From assembly GCF_018614075.1 (NCBI RefSeq), contig NZ_JAGGOZ010000010.1:62001-126000 (forward strand): a stretch of DNA of 64,000 nt, in the 5' to 3' direction. The notes below the pieces were generated by a model that saw nothing but the letters and a program-made list of their open reading frames with translations, was not told where the DNA came from and did not search any database. This stretch comes from Streptomyces sp. ISL-94 (GTDB lineage Bacteria > Actinomycetota > Actinomycetes > Streptomycetales > Streptomycetaceae). Below, piece after piece: positions 44,506-53,672 of the stretch. Positions within the stretch are counted from its first letter, which is position 1, and each line of letters opens with the position of its first letter. Made by a program: the position numbers and the translations under genes.

Positions 44506-46029
44506 TCAGCGGAGGGTGGTGGCGCGGTCCTGGCGGTAGGTCGCGACCAGCGCCAGGCAGAGGGCCGCGATCGCAACCCGCCCCGAGGCCTGGAGCAGCG
44601 GACCGCGCAGCAGGATGAAGGAGTAGCCCGCGACCAGCGGGACCACCACCGAGATCAGGCTGCCCGGCGGCGAGCGCCGCGTGGCCCGCTTCGCGTAGCG
44701 GCGGTCGACGCGGGCCGACGCGTAGCCCATGCCCAGCAGCCCCGCACCCATGCCCAGCGGCCCGAAGTCGAGCCACAGTTCCGCCCAGACCGGGGAGGAG
44801 AGGTTGGTGTTGACCGTGCCCATCCACTGGCCGACCATCACGCCCGTGTCCCTCGGCTTGCCGGACCAGACCGACCGCGGCACCGCGAAGAGGACCGACC
44901 CGGCCAGCTGGCGCCCGTAGTAGTGCCCGGGCCCGGAGTTCGAGAAGGTGATCGTGTTCGCGAACATGCCGATCTGGTCGTAGTCCTTGAGTGCCATCGG
45001 CTCCAGGAAGGACGTGGTCTCGACCGGCCGGTAGTTCTTCTCGTCGTACCGGAAGCGGTCCGCGAACGGGAAGACGAGCAGCGCGATGACCACGGCCATC
45101 GACAGCGCCACCCGGTACATCGCCGCGCTCACCGGGAAGACGGTGAAGAGCATCGCGAACATGACCGTCAGGAACCAGTAGCGCGGGTTCGAGATCGGGT
45201 TGTTGACCACCAGGTTGAGGGCGGCGAGGGCCGACCAGGTGACGATGACCGACACCTTGCGGCGGGCGAACTCCGACGTGATCAGCCAGCGCGTGTAGAG
45301 CAGCAGCGACAGCAGCGCCGGCACCGTGCCGAAGCCGCGCAGCAGCGCCTGGCCCGCCTGGCCGTCGCCGTTGGAGACGCCCGCTTCCTCGATGCCCGCG
45401 ATGATCTCCTGGCGGCTGGAGAAGAAGACCGCCGGGCCGCCGAGCTTCATGATGAAGGCCGCGCTGCACACGAAGGAGAGGACCGTGAGCAGTTGGAGGC
45501 GCCGCCGGTGCGCCATGACCGGGCGCGGCTCCTTCTGCGAGCCGCCCGCGCGGCCCGCCGGCCGGTGGCGGGCGAGCAGGACGCCGACGTCGAAGGCGGT
45601 GCAGCCGAGCAGCACCAGCCCGATGGCGGCGGTGAGGTCGGAGCGCGGGCCGACGACGGGTGTCGGGACCTGGCCGAGGACGGCCTGCGCGAGCGGGGCC
45701 ACGCCCATGGCCATGTAGACGAAGAGCCAGAAGGAGCCCTGGAGCAGCTTGCGCCGGCTGGTGAGCACCATCGCCGAGAGGCGGGCGCCCGCGTACATGG
45801 TGAGCAGGAGCTGGAGCCAGAAGGCCGCGTCACGGGCGCCGGCGCCGGACTGGACGGCGACGAACAGCGGCAGGAAGACGGTGAATCCGAGGGCGAGCGG
45901 GACGGACAGCGCGCGCGCGAGCAGGGTGCGCGGGGTGGTGACCCGGCCCCATCTCGTCTCGTCCTCGAAGGGGGACGGCACGGGCCGCTTCGCGGGCGGA
46001 ACGGTGGGCTTGCGTATGTCCGTTGTCAC
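44506..46029 (-). CDS. Oligosaccharide repeat-unit polymerase (Wzy-like)
   Basis: This 507-residue membrane protein has an N-terminal soluble part and about a dozen TM helices. It has a large extracytoplasmic segment (FRYDEKNYRPVETTSFLEPM, GPGHYYGRQLAGSVLFAVP, SVWSGKPRDTGVMVG) between TM regions, as in Wzy polymerases. It would polymerise flipped repeat units. GTG 46029 (VTTDIRKPTV) was chosen; longer frames are antisense to the acetyltransferase. It converges with the flippase. Confidence 0.8.
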   Translation of the reverse strand: MTTDIRKPTVPPAKRPVPSPFEDETRWGRVTTPRTLLARALSVPLALGFTVFLPLFVAVQSGAGARDAAFWLQLLLTMYAGARLSAMVLTSRRKLLQGSFWLFVYMAMGVAPLAQAVLGQVPTPVVGPRSDLTAAIGLVLLGCTAFDVGVLLARHRPAGRAGGSQKEPRPVMAHRRRLQLLTVLSFVCSAAFIMKLGGPAVFFSSRQEIIAGIEEAGVSNGDGQAGQALLRGFGTVPALLSLLLYTRWLITSEFARRKVSVIVTWSALAALNLVVNNPISNPRYWFLTVMFAMLFTVFPVSAAMYRVALSMAVVIALLVFPFADRFRYDEKNYRPVETTSFLEPMALKDYDQIGMFANTITFSNSGPGHYYGRQLAGSVLFAVPRSVWSGKPRDTGVMVGQWMGTVNTNLSSPVWAELWLDFGPLGMGAGLLGMGYASARVDRRYAKRATRRSPPGSLISVVVPLVAGYSFILLRGPLLQASGRVAIAALCLALVATYRQDRATTLR

Positions 46030-46126
46030 TGCCGCCCCCGCCCCAAGTCCCTGATCCGGGCGCAGTCTAGTCTGAGCGGGCCGTGCCCGGGGAGGCGCCG
46101 GCGCGGGTGCACGAGGGGGGCGACAG

Positions 46127-46666
46127 GTGCGTGATCTTCCTTCCTTCACGCTGGCCGGATACGACAAGGGGCGCGGGCTGCTGACGCAGGCGCTCTGGTT
46201 CGCCGTGATGAACACGCTGTTCATGAGCTGGTTCTGTCCGGCGCGGCTGCGGGTCGCGCTGCTGCGTGCCTTCGGAGCGCGGATCGGCGAGGGCGTGCTG
46301 ATCCGGCACAAGGTGCGGGTGCTGTGGCCGTGGAAGCTGACGGTCGGGGACCACACCTGGATCGGCGAGGGCGCCTGGCTGCTGAACCTGGAGCCGGTGA
46401 CGATCGGTTCGCACGTGTGCCTCTCGCAGGAGGCCCTGCTGTGTACCGGCTCGCACGACCACCGGGCCGCCGGCTTCCGCTACCGCAACGCGCCGATCAC
46501 GGTCGAGGACGGCGCGTGGGTGGCGGTACGGGCGACCGTGCTGGCCGGGGTGACCGTGGGCCGCTGCGCGGTCGCGGGTGCGGGGGCCGTCGTGCACAAG
46601 GACCTGCCGGAGCTGACCCTGCAGACCCAGGACGGGCGGCGCCGCCCGGTGGAGGAGCCCCGGTGA
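46127..46666 (+). CDS. WcaF-like hexapeptide acetyltransferase
   Basis: This 179-residue protein has a left-handed beta-helix of hexapeptide repeats (IGEGVLIRHKVRVLWPWKLTV, IGEGAWLLNLEPVTIGSHVC, ITVEDGAWVAVRATVLAGVTVGRC) and the catalytic His region TGSHDHRAAGF. The PWKL and CLSQEALLCTGSHD segments are typical of WcaF acetyltransferases. It would O-acetylate a sugar of the polymer. GTG 46127 has GGGGGG upstream. Its stop overlaps the next glycosyltransferase start (GTGA). Confidence 0.9.
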   Translation: MRDLPSFTLAGYDKGRGLLTQALWFAVMNTLFMSWFCPARLRVALLRAFGARIGEGVLIRHKVRVLWPWKLTVGDHTWIGEGAWLLNLEPVTIGSHVCLSQEALLCTGSHDHRAAGFRYRNAPITVEDGAWVAVRATVLAGVTVGRCAVAGAGAVVHKDLPELTLQTQDGRRRPVEEPR

Positions 46667-47793
46667 GTGCCGCGCTGAAAGTCCTGCACGCCGTCACCCT
46701 GCACTCCCCCTCGCACGCCTTCGGCGGGCCGGTCCGGGTCGCGCTGAACCTGGCCAAGGGGCTGCGTGCGCGCGGCCACGAGGCGCGGCTGCTGGCGCTG
46801 GGCGAGGGCTTCCCGGCTCCCTGGCCGACCTCCGTGGAGGGCGTCCCGGCCACGCTCTTCCCGGCGCGGCGGCTGCTGCCGCTGGGCTTCAGCGGCATGA
46901 CCTCGCCGGCCCTGCTGGCTTCGGCGGGCCGCCTGGTGCGGGACGCGGATGTGGTCCACGTCCACCTCGCGCGGGACCTGGTGACCCTGCCGGTGGCACT
47001 GGCGGCGCTGCGGGCGGGCAAGCCGCTGGTGCTGCAGACCCACGGCATGGTGGACCCGAGCGAGAAGCTGCTGGCCAAGGTGCTGGACGCGGTGGCCGTA
47101 CGCCGGCTGCTGCGCGGGGCGGACGCGGTGCTGTACCTGACCCCGTATGAACGCGAGGGCCTGGACGCGGTGGTCGGCGCCCCGCTGGCGAACGCGGTCC
47201 GCCTGGTCAACGGCACTCCGGCACAGGAGGAGCGGCCTGCCCTGAGCGGGCCGCCGCGCATCCTGTACTCGGCGCGCCTGCAGGCCCGCAAGCGGCCGGT
47301 GGACTTCGTGGACGCGGCCCCGGAGGTCCTCGCGGCGCACCCGGAGGCGCAGTTCGTGGTCGCGGGCCCGGACGAGGGCGAGCTGGCGGCGGTCCGGGCC
47401 CGGATCTCGGCGCTCGGCCTCTCGTCCCGCTTCACGGTGCCGGGAGCCCTGTCCAGCGCGGAGGTCCTGGCGGAGCTGCGGCGGGCGCACGTCTACGTAC
47501 TGCCCTCCGTGGACGAGCCGTTCCCGATGTCGGTGCTGGAGGCACTGTCGGTGGGGGTCCCGCCGGTGGTGACCCACTCGAACGGGCTGGCCCGGGACAT
47601 CGCGGCCTCCGGAGCCGGCCGTGCGGTCGATCCCGGGCCGGGGGGTGTCGCTTCAGCCGTCCTCGCGCTGCTGGACCCGGCGGTCAACGAAGCCGCGTCG
47701 CGCGCTGCGCGCAAGCTCGCCGCCGAGTCCTTCTCAATGGAGGCCGTCCTGGACGCGCTGCTCCCGGTGTACGGAGGAGCGGTGCGGCGGTAG
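46663..47793 (+). CDS. Group 4 glycosyltransferase
   Basis: This 376-residue GT4 enzyme has an N-terminal HSPSHAFGGPVRVALNLAKG and a C-terminal donor domain with ILYSARLQARKRPVDFVDAA, VPGALSSAEVLAELRRAHVYVLPSVDEPFPMSVLEALSVG (E-x7-E pattern) and VVTHSNGLARDI. It adds a sugar to the exopolysaccharide unit or its lipid carrier. GTG 46663 has GGAGGAG upstream and overlaps the acetyltransferase stop. Confidence 0.9.
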   Translation: MSAALKVLHAVTLHSPSHAFGGPVRVALNLAKGLRARGHEARLLALGEGFPAPWPTSVEGVPATLFPARRLLPLGFSGMTSPALLASAGRLVRDADVVHVHLARDLVTLPVALAALRAGKPLVLQTHGMVDPSEKLLAKVLDAVAVRRLLRGADAVLYLTPYEREGLDAVVGAPLANAVRLVNGTPAQEERPALSGPPRILYSARLQARKRPVDFVDAAPEVLAAHPEAQFVVAGPDEGELAAVRARISALGLSSRFTVPGALSSAEVLAELRRAHVYVLPSVDEPFPMSVLEALSVGVPPVVTHSNGLARDIAASGAGRAVDPGPGGVASAVLALLDPAVNEAASRAARKLAAESFSMEAVLDALLPVYGGAVRR

Positions 47794-47800
47794 GGGCCGG

Positions 47801-47920
47801 AGCCGCTGCGCGGGGCCGTCCCCTGCCCGCCCTTCCGCCTCCCCCCAGACTCCGTCCGGGGGACCCCCACCCGGGTTCTGCCCGGCACCGGCCCCGGTCC
47901 TCGAACGCCGGGCGGGCTGA
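47801..47920. repeat. Dispersed palindromic repeat, copy 6
   Basis: CGCTGCGCGGGGCCGTCCCC, TGCCCGCCCTTCCGCCTCCC, AGACTCCGTCCGGGGGACCC and TCGAACGCCGGGCGGGCTGAA form the fullest copy of the family in this window. It follows the glycosyltransferase stop directly. Confidence 0.7.
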
Positions 47921-47925
47921 ATCGA

Positions 47926-48144
47926 TCAGATGACGTCGCGGCGGCGTTCCTCCACCACCGGGATCGCGCCCGCCGCGCGACGGCGCTTGAGGACGCTGGA
48001 GTACACGGCGAGGCCGATGGCTCCCGCCGCCATCATGATGAGGCCGACCAGGTCGAGGTCGACGCTGCGCATCTCCCAGTCGGTGGCGAAGGTGAGGATG
48101 GCCCCCACCACGATCAGGCCGATGCAGCCGCCCAGGCCGCTCAT
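47926..48144 (-). CDS. Small DUF6458-type membrane protein
   Basis: This 72-residue protein has two hydrophobic segments, GCIGLIVVGAILTFATDW and LDLVGLIMMAAGAIGLAVYS, with the DLDLVGLI pattern of DUF6458, followed by a basic tail (KRRRAAG, EERRRD). Function is unknown. ATG 48144 has GGAGGCGAG upstream and gives the normal length. Confidence 0.8.
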   Translation of the reverse strand: MSGLGGCIGLIVVGAILTFATDWEMRSVDLDLVGLIMMAAGAIGLAVYSSVLKRRRAAGAIPVVEERRRDVI

Positions 48145-48210
48145 AGGACTCGCCTCCGGATGCCGGTGTCGTAGTCGCGTACTGCACGCGGGTACCCCGC
48201 CCCGGCACAC

Positions 48211-48255
48211 GAAAACGCCCCCGGGCACCGGCAGTCCGGCCGCTGGGGCGTTCTC
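48211..48255 (-). terminator. Terminator of the lipoprotein gene at 48272
   Basis: GAAAACGCCCC pairs with GGGGCGTTCTC (two wobble/mismatched ends) around a GC-rich inner segment. It lies 17 bases beyond the stop of the 48272-48949 gene. Confidence 0.7.
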
Positions 48256-48271
48256 GTGGGGCCATGGCCCC

Positions 48272-48949
48272 CTACGCGGGGATCCAGGCGTAGCAGCCCG
48301 TCGAGTTGAACTCGGCCGTGCCCGCCGGGATCGTGGCCGTGATCTTGTCCCCCGGCTTGGGCGGGGTCTCCGGGCCCGAGGCCAGGATCGCGCCGTCCTT
48401 GCCCTTCGCCTCCCACGTGCAGGTGGTGGCCTGCGTCAGCGCGCGGTAGGCGCCCGGCGCGGGCGACTGGCGGGCGCCCTCGGGGAAGCCCTTCTCGGCC
48501 GCCGCGAGGATCGGCTTCTGCTCCGGGCACAGCAGGTTGATCGCGTCCTTCGCGCCCGCGATCTCCCCGGTGATGACGGCTCCGGTCGCCGCGTCCTTGT
48601 CGCGCTTCGCGGTGCGCTCCACGCGCTGGCAGGCTTCCTGGCCGCTCTGGAGGACGGCCGCCGGGTCCATCTTCTCCGGCACCCGCCCGCTCAGGTACTT
48701 CTTTTCCTCCGCCGTGAAGCTTCCCGTCTTCGGGGTGAGCTTCGCGTCGGGCAGGACGGGGCCGGTCGGCTTCGCGGCCGGGTCGGCCGACGGCTGCGGG
48801 GTGTCCGCCGGGTCGGGGGCCGGTGAGGCGGCCGGGGGCTTGGCCTTCGCCTCCGCACCGGAGTCGGCCTTGTCCCCGCCGGAACTGCAGGCGGTCAGCG
48901 TCAGGGCGGCGGCCAGCAGGACAGCAGCCGCTGCGGAGCGTCGGTACAT
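48272..48949 (-). CDS. Secreted lipoprotein of unknown function
   Basis: This 225-residue protein has a clear lipobox (LAAALTLTACSSGGDKA, Cys near 21), a Pro/Asp/Ala-rich linker, and a C-terminal domain with four cysteines (QEACQRVERTA, NLLCPEQ, TTCTWEAKG, STGCYAW). The cysteine spacing suggests two disulfides. I do not recognise the domain. It lies on the minus strand upstream of the DUF6458 gene and inside the exopolysaccharide region but faces away from the glycosyltransferases. Confidence 0.8.
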   Translation of the reverse strand: MYRRSAAAAVLLAAALTLTACSSGGDKADSGAEAKAKPPAASPAPDPADTPQPSADPAAKPTGPVLPDAKLTPKTGSFTAEEKKYLSGRVPEKMDPAAVLQSGQEACQRVERTAKRDKDAATGAVITGEIAGAKDAINLLCPEQKPILAAAEKGFPEGARQSPAPGAYRALTQATTCTWEAKGKDGAILASGPETPPKPGDKITATIPAGTAEFNSTGCYAWIPA

Positions 48950-48985
48950 CGGATGGCTCCCGTACTTACTGGGGTGGTGGGACAG

Positions 48986-49024
48986 GCGTGCGGGGCCCGG
49001 CCGGGAAGGCCGGACCCCGCACGC
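48986..49024 (-). terminator. Terminator of the large secreted propeller/LamG gene
   Basis: GCGTGCGGGG pairs with CCCCGCACGC, with an inner CCGGCC/GGCCGG helix. It lies 35 bases beyond the stop of the 49059-51845 gene. Confidence 0.85.
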
Positions 49025-49058
49025 CGTGAGGTGGTGACTCGGTTCCCTGTTCCTGCGG

Positions 49059-51845
49059 CTACTTCGCGCCGAAGGTCAGGACCAGCTGCGGAGCGCCCTC
49101 CGCCGCCGTGGACTCCGAGGACCAGATCCACAGCGGGTCGCTGCCCGAGCCCGTGAGGCCCAGGCTGTAGCTGGTGCCCAGCACCGCGGAGAGCGCGGCG
49201 GTGTCCAGCGGTACGTTCTGGACCGCCGAGCCGTCCGGTACGCCCGTGAGGGTGCCGAGCGGGGTGGTGCCGAGGGTGGGCTTGGTGTTGAAGGTGGTGC
49301 CCGCGCCGCTCCAGGTGCCGGTGACCGGAACCACGGAGACCTTGTCGACGGTGCCGGCGCCCGTCTGCGTGTTCGTCTTGACCTGGAGGGACGCGGACTT
49401 CAGGACCTGGCCGGCCGGAGCGGCCGGGAGGCTGAAGCGCAGGTACGCCTCGTACGCCGAGGTGCCGCGCACCGCGAGCGAGGTGGACGTGCCGTAGGCG
49501 GTGCTCGGGGCGCCCTGGTTGATGTAGGTGTCCTCGGTCGCCTTGACCGTGGAGACCGTGTCGGTCGGGGCGCCGGCCAGGTCGAAGTGGTTCTTGACCT
49601 GGGTCGCGGTGAGCGCCGACGGGTAGACGGCCGTCTCGTCGATCTGCCCGGCGAAGTAGTTGCTCGTCGGGCGGTTCGGCCAGCTCGCCAGGGTGTCGCC
49701 GCCGACGTGCCAGTAGCCCGCGTAGGCCTGGGTGCTGGTCGCCTTGTCAGTACCCTTGTTCTGGCCGTCGACGTACAGGGTGATGCCGCCGGGGCCCTGG
49801 GTGCCGACCACGTGGTGCCACTTGTTGTCGTTGTACGTGTCCAGCAGACCGGTGGCGACGGTCTTGGTGGAGCCGTTGTAGACGCCGAAGACCAGGCGAC
49901 CGGTGTTGGTCATGTAGAGCTGCCGGTCGTACGAGGTGCTGCTGCGGCTGGTGTTGTTGCCGAAGCCGATCAGCTTGCCGCCGCGGGTGGTGCTCGTCTT
50001 GAACCAGGTCTCGATGGTGAACGTGCTGCCGACCGTCTGGCGGTGGTCGCTGTACACCTGCTGGCTGGTGCCGTTGAAGCCCATGGCGGTGCTGGAGCCG
50101 GAGACGGCGCCGGGCGACTGGCGCAGGGCCGGGGCGTTGAGCTGGAGGCCGCTGGTGTTGCCGCTGACCGAGCCGTCGGCGACGTACGGGCTGACCGTGT
50201 CGTCGTAGCGCCAGTACAGCTGGGCGCCGTCGGCGCGGACCTGGTTCGGGTACGCCTGGACCGCGCTCGGGACCGTCGCCGAGGCGGTGGCCGACAGGGC
50301 GCTGGTGTTGCCCGCGGCGTCCGTCGCCGTCACGCGGTAGGTGTACGTCTGGCCGGCCTTGACCGTGGTGTCGACCCAGGAGGCCTGCGGGCGCTCCCAC
50401 TCCAGCGAGCTCGCGCTCACGGTGGCGATCGGGGTGGCCGAGCCGTTGCGGTAGATGCGGTACGTCAGCTTGCTGTCGTCCGCGTCGTAGCTGGTGCGCC
50501 AGCGGACCTGCGCCTCGCCGGGCTTGACGCTCGCGGCGCTGGCCACCGGGGTGGTCGGGGCACCGCGGTCGCCGGTGGAGGCGAAGCGGGTTAGGCCCCA
50601 CTGCGCCTTGCCGTTGATGAGGGTGAACTCACCGCCGATCCACAAGTACTTGACGTCGTTCTTCTCCGCCACGGCCATGACGCGCGGGCCGATGCCCTCG
50701 GTTCCGTCCATGCCGTCGTTGGCCGTGGGGTGCCAGCCGAGCTTGCCCGGGCCGCGCACGAAACCGTCCACGGGCGCGGGGGCGGCGCCTTCGTGGTTGG
50801 TGGGCTGGGCCAGCAGGAAGTTCCGCTTGCCGTCGGGGAACTCCAGCTCGGTGGAGCAGTCGTGCGCGTGCGAGGAGCTGTAGAGCACGCCCTGGTACGG
50901 CAGCACGAACTGGGTGGCGCCGAGGCAGCGGTCGCGCCACTTCTCGCTGAAGTCGCTCAGACGCAGGCCGATGCGGCCGTCGAAGACGCCGCCGCCGGAG
51001 CCCTCGTTGCCCGTGTAGAAACCGCCGTTGTCGTCGGTGGAGATGTCCTTGACGACCGAGTTCGACGGGATGTTGGTGTACGTCTTGGCGACGGCGCCGG
51101 TGGTGGAGTCGACCACCGCCAGCGCGTGCGTGGTGGAGCCGTTGACGGCGAAGAAGTCGCCGCCGAGCAGGACGTGCTTCCCGTCCGGGGTGACCTCGAT
51201 CGCGCGGCCCGGCTCGTCGGCGTTGGCCTTGAAGGGCTTGATCGCGCCGGTGGAGGCGTCGACCGCGGCGAACCGCTCGCGGGTCTGGCCCTCGACGGCG
51301 CCGAAGTCGCCGCCCGCGTAAAGGGTGTCGTCGGTGACGGCGAGCGCGCGCACGGTGGCGGAGAAGCTCGGGTGGAACGCGGCCTTGGGGGTGCAGCTCG
51401 CGATGTCGATGGCGGCGACGCTGGAGACCGGGGTGCCGTTGACGGCCCCGAAGTAGCCGCCCGCGTAGAGGGTCTTCTGGTCCTTCGAGACGACCAGTGT
51501 GCGGACGGTCGCGGTGCCGTCTCCGACGGTGAAGGCGAGCTTGCACGAGGTGGGGTTGCCCGTCGCGGCGTCCAGCGCGGCGAAGTTCACGGCTTCCTGC
51601 TCGGTACCGGCGGTGCCATCGGGCGGACGGACGGCGGAGAAGGTGCCGCCGGCGAAGACAATGCCGTTCGCCTGGGCCATCGCCCACACAACGCCATTCG
51701 TCTGCCACGTGGGCAGTTCGTCGGCCGTGAATGCCACCGGCGCGGTGATGGCCGACGCCTGAGGCATCAGCACCAGGCCTATACCGGTGCCGGCACCGGC
51801 CAGTGACAGGACGAGGGCGGCAGTCAGCCCTCTGGATCTACGCAT
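49059..51845 (-). CDS. Large secreted protein: beta-propeller, Fn3, LamG and DNRLRE domains
   Basis: This 928-residue protein has a signal peptide (ALVLSLAGAGTGIGLVLMPQ), then a propeller-like region with repeats such as LYAGGYFGAVNGTPVSSVAA, LYAGGDFGAVEGQTRERFAA and VLLGGDFFAVNGSTTHALAV. A fibronectin-III domain (KLTYRIYRNGSATPI, GQTYTYRVTATDAAGNTSAL) follows, then a LamG domain (TIETWFKTSTTRGGKLIGFG, WHHVVGTQGPGGITLYVDG) and a C-terminal DNRLRE-type beta-sandwich (EDTYINQGAPSTAYGTSTSL, SASLQVKTNTQTGAGTVDK). These are carbohydrate- or surface-binding modules. No catalytic motif is visible. It sits between exopolysaccharide genes and may decorate or bind the polymer. Confidence 0.9.
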   Translation of the reverse strand: MRRSRGLTAALVLSLAGAGTGIGLVLMPQASAITAPVAFTADELPTWQTNGVVWAMAQANGIVFAGGTFSAVRPPDGTAGTEQEAVNFAALDAATGNPTSCKLAFTVGDGTATVRTLVVSKDQKTLYAGGYFGAVNGTPVSSVAAIDIASCTPKAAFHPSFSATVRALAVTDDTLYAGGDFGAVEGQTRERFAAVDASTGAIKPFKANADEPGRAIEVTPDGKHVLLGGDFFAVNGSTTHALAVVDSTTGAVAKTYTNIPSNSVVKDISTDDNGGFYTGNEGSGGGVFDGRIGLRLSDFSEKWRDRCLGATQFVLPYQGVLYSSSHAHDCSTELEFPDGKRNFLLAQPTNHEGAAPAPVDGFVRGPGKLGWHPTANDGMDGTEGIGPRVMAVAEKNDVKYLWIGGEFTLINGKAQWGLTRFASTGDRGAPTTPVASAASVKPGEAQVRWRTSYDADDSKLTYRIYRNGSATPIATVSASSLEWERPQASWVDTTVKAGQTYTYRVTATDAAGNTSALSATASATVPSAVQAYPNQVRADGAQLYWRYDDTVSPYVADGSVSGNTSGLQLNAPALRQSPGAVSGSSTAMGFNGTSQQVYSDHRQTVGSTFTIETWFKTSTTRGGKLIGFGNNTSRSSTSYDRQLYMTNTGRLVFGVYNGSTKTVATGLLDTYNDNKWHHVVGTQGPGGITLYVDGQNKGTDKATSTQAYAGYWHVGGDTLASWPNRPTSNYFAGQIDETAVYPSALTATQVKNHFDLAGAPTDTVSTVKATEDTYINQGAPSTAYGTSTSLAVRGTSAYEAYLRFSLPAAPAGQVLKSASLQVKTNTQTGAGTVDKVSVVPVTGTWSGAGTTFNTKPTLGTTPLGTLTGVPDGSAVQNVPLDTAALSAVLGTSYSLGLTGSGSDPLWIWSSESTAAEGAPQLVLTFGAK

Positions 51846-52092
51846 GAGCCCCCCAGGGCAAGTGCCCGGTTTTGATGGCTGGAACTATCCGAACAGCCAT
51901 ATGTACGGGGGCAGACTAAGGCTCGTGCGAAGGCTCGGTCCCCTCACTTGACCCATTGCATACCAACTTGGAATCAACAGGGTTCAACACGGAGGGTGCA
52001 CTACGGACATACGGCAGGTTTGCCCCGGCCGCACCCGCAGAGAGCTGCGCGAATGACCGGGACACGGCAAATCGTAGGCGAAATACAAGGCC

Positions 52093-53106
52093 TCAGCGAT
52101 CGATGCGGACCGTAGCGCCCGCCAGTTGGTCCTCGACTTGGCGGATGTCGGCGTCGACCATGATCCTCGCCAATTCGGCCACCAGGACCGTCGGCTTCCA
52201 GCCAAGCAGGTCATGGGCCTTGGAAGCGTCGCCGATGAGCGCGTCGACCTCGCTGGGGCGCTCGTACTTGGGGTCGTAGCGAACGTGCTCTTTCCAGTCC
52301 AGACCGGCGTGGCCGAAGGAGGCCTCGACGAACTCGCGGACGGTCGCGGCGACGCCGGTGGCGACGACGTAGTCGGTGGGCTCGTCCTGCTGGAGCATCC
52401 GCCACATGGCGTCCACGTACTCGGGGGCGTAGCCCCAGTCGCGGACGGCGTCGAGGTTGCCGAGGTAGAGCTTCTCCTGGAGGCCGGCCTTGATGCGGGC
52501 GACGGCGCGGGTGATCTTGCGGGTCACGAAGGTCTCGCCGCGGCGCGGGGACTCGTGGTTGAAGAGGATCCCGTTCACCGCGAACATGCCGTAGGCCTCG
52601 CGGTAGTTCACCGTCGTCCAGTACGCGAACACCTTCGCGGCGCCGTACGGGCTGCGGGGGTGGAACGGGGTCTGCTCGTTCTGCGGGGGCGGGGTGGCGC
52701 CGAACATCTCGGAGGAGGAGGCCTGGTAGATGCGGGTGTCGATGCCGCTGGCCCGGATGGCCTCCAGCAGCCGCAGCGCGCCGAGCCCGGTCACGTCGCC
52801 GGTGTACAACGGCGCGTCGAAGGACACCCGGACATGCGACTGCGCGCCGAGGTTGTAGACCTCGTCGGGCCGTATCTCACGGAGCAGGTTCACCAGGGCA
52901 ACACCATCGGACAGATCGGCGTGGTGAAGCACGAAGGACCGGTTCACGGTCTGCGGGTCCTGATAAATGTGGTCGATCCGCTCCGTGTTGAAGCTGGAGG
53001 ACCGCCGCACGAGCCCGTGCACCGTGTAGCCCTTGGAGAGCAGGAGCTCGGCGAGGTACGAGCCGTCCTGTCCGGTGACGCCGGTGATCAGTGCGGTCTT
53101 GCCCAT
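52093..53106 (-). CDS. gmd: GDP-mannose 4,6-dehydratase
   Basis: This 337-residue extended SDR converts GDP-mannose to GDP-4-keto-6-deoxymannose. It has the NADP motif [17 protein letters not shown], the catalytic [10 protein letters not shown] with Ser in QASSSEMFG, and [21 protein letters not shown] 53106 follows CAGGGGGACCCGAC. It is divergent from fcl across a repeat-rich 566-base gap; together they make GDP-L-fucose for the exopolysaccharide. Confidence 0.96.
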   Translation of the reverse strand: MGKTALITGVTGQDGSYLAELLLSKGYTVHGLVRRSSSFNTERIDHIYQDPQTVNRSFVLHHADLSDGVALVNLLREIRPDEVYNLGAQSHVRVSFDAPLYTGDVTGLGALRLLEAIRASGIDTRIYQASSSEMFGATPPPQNEQTPFHPRSPYGAAKVFAYWTTVNYREAYGMFAVNGILFNHESPRRGETFVTRKITRAVARIKAGLQEKLYLGNLDAVRDWGYAPEYVDAMWRMLQQDEPTDYVVATGVAATVREFVEASFGHAGLDWKEHVRYDPKYERPSEVDALIGDASKAHDLLGWKPTVLVAELARIMVDADIRQVEDQLAGATVRIDR

Positions 53107-53267
53107 GTCGGGTCCCCCTGGGGTTCGTTGCTGTTCGTTGTCATGAGCGGGACTCGCCCCACCCGTGCCGGTCCCCGCCGGGGGTTCACGGTGCGGGCCC
53201 GCGCCCGGGACTGGATGCGTACCGTACACGTCCGGCCCCGACCACCCGGCGTCTGCACCCCCGGGGC

Positions 53268-53374
53268 CGGGTGTGTGCCGGGGCGCCCCCGCAGGGCGCC
53301 GAACGCTGTGCCGCTTTCACTCTCCGCCCCCTGGCCACGTTCGGCGCCCGAGGAGGTGCCCCGGCACACACCCG
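53268..53374. repeat. Long imperfect palindrome between gmd and fcl
   Basis: CGGGTGTGTGCCGGGG and CAGGGCGCCGAACG on the left (53268-53305) pair with CGTTCGGCGCCCG and GCCCCGGCACACACCCG on the right (53338-53374), with a few mismatches and a 32-base loop. This is one of the longest hairpins in the window. It could terminate or be a nuclease-resistant structure in the gmd leader. Confidence 0.75.
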
Positions 53375-53428
53375 TCCCCGGCGATGCCGACGCCCGCCGG
53401 GCGGCCACCGCCACGCCGGGCCCGGACC

Positions 53429-53631
53429 GGCAAGGCCCCGACCGGCAAGGCCCGGACCGACAGGGCCACCGGCAAGGCCCGGACCGGCAGGGCCCCGACC
53501 GGCAAGGCCCGGACCGACAGGGCCACCGGCAAGGCCCGGACCGGCAGGGCCCCGACCGACAGGGTCCGGACCGGCAGGGTCCGGACCGGCAGGGTCCGGA
53601 CCGGCAGGGTCCGGACCGGCAGGGTCCGGAC
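53429..53631. repeat. 15-bp tandem repeat with a 57-bp higher-order unit
   Basis: Units of GGCARGGCCCGGACC or GGCAGGGTCCGGACC recur about 14 times. Early units alternate with 12-base GACAGGGCCACC units, giving two near-identical 57-base blocks, then six uniform GGCAGGGTCCGGACC copies. Because 15 and 57 are multiples of three, the array reads as GPDRQ-like repeats in several frames, which are not real proteins. It ends 42 bases before fcl. Confidence 0.88.
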
Positions 53632-53672
53632 TGCTGCCACCCCCGCGGGAGCGGACTGGCATCATCGGCGGT

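Noticed and set aside
53429..53631. CRISPR-like array
   Set aside because: Units are contiguous with no unique spacers, and there are no cas genes; it is a tandem repeat.
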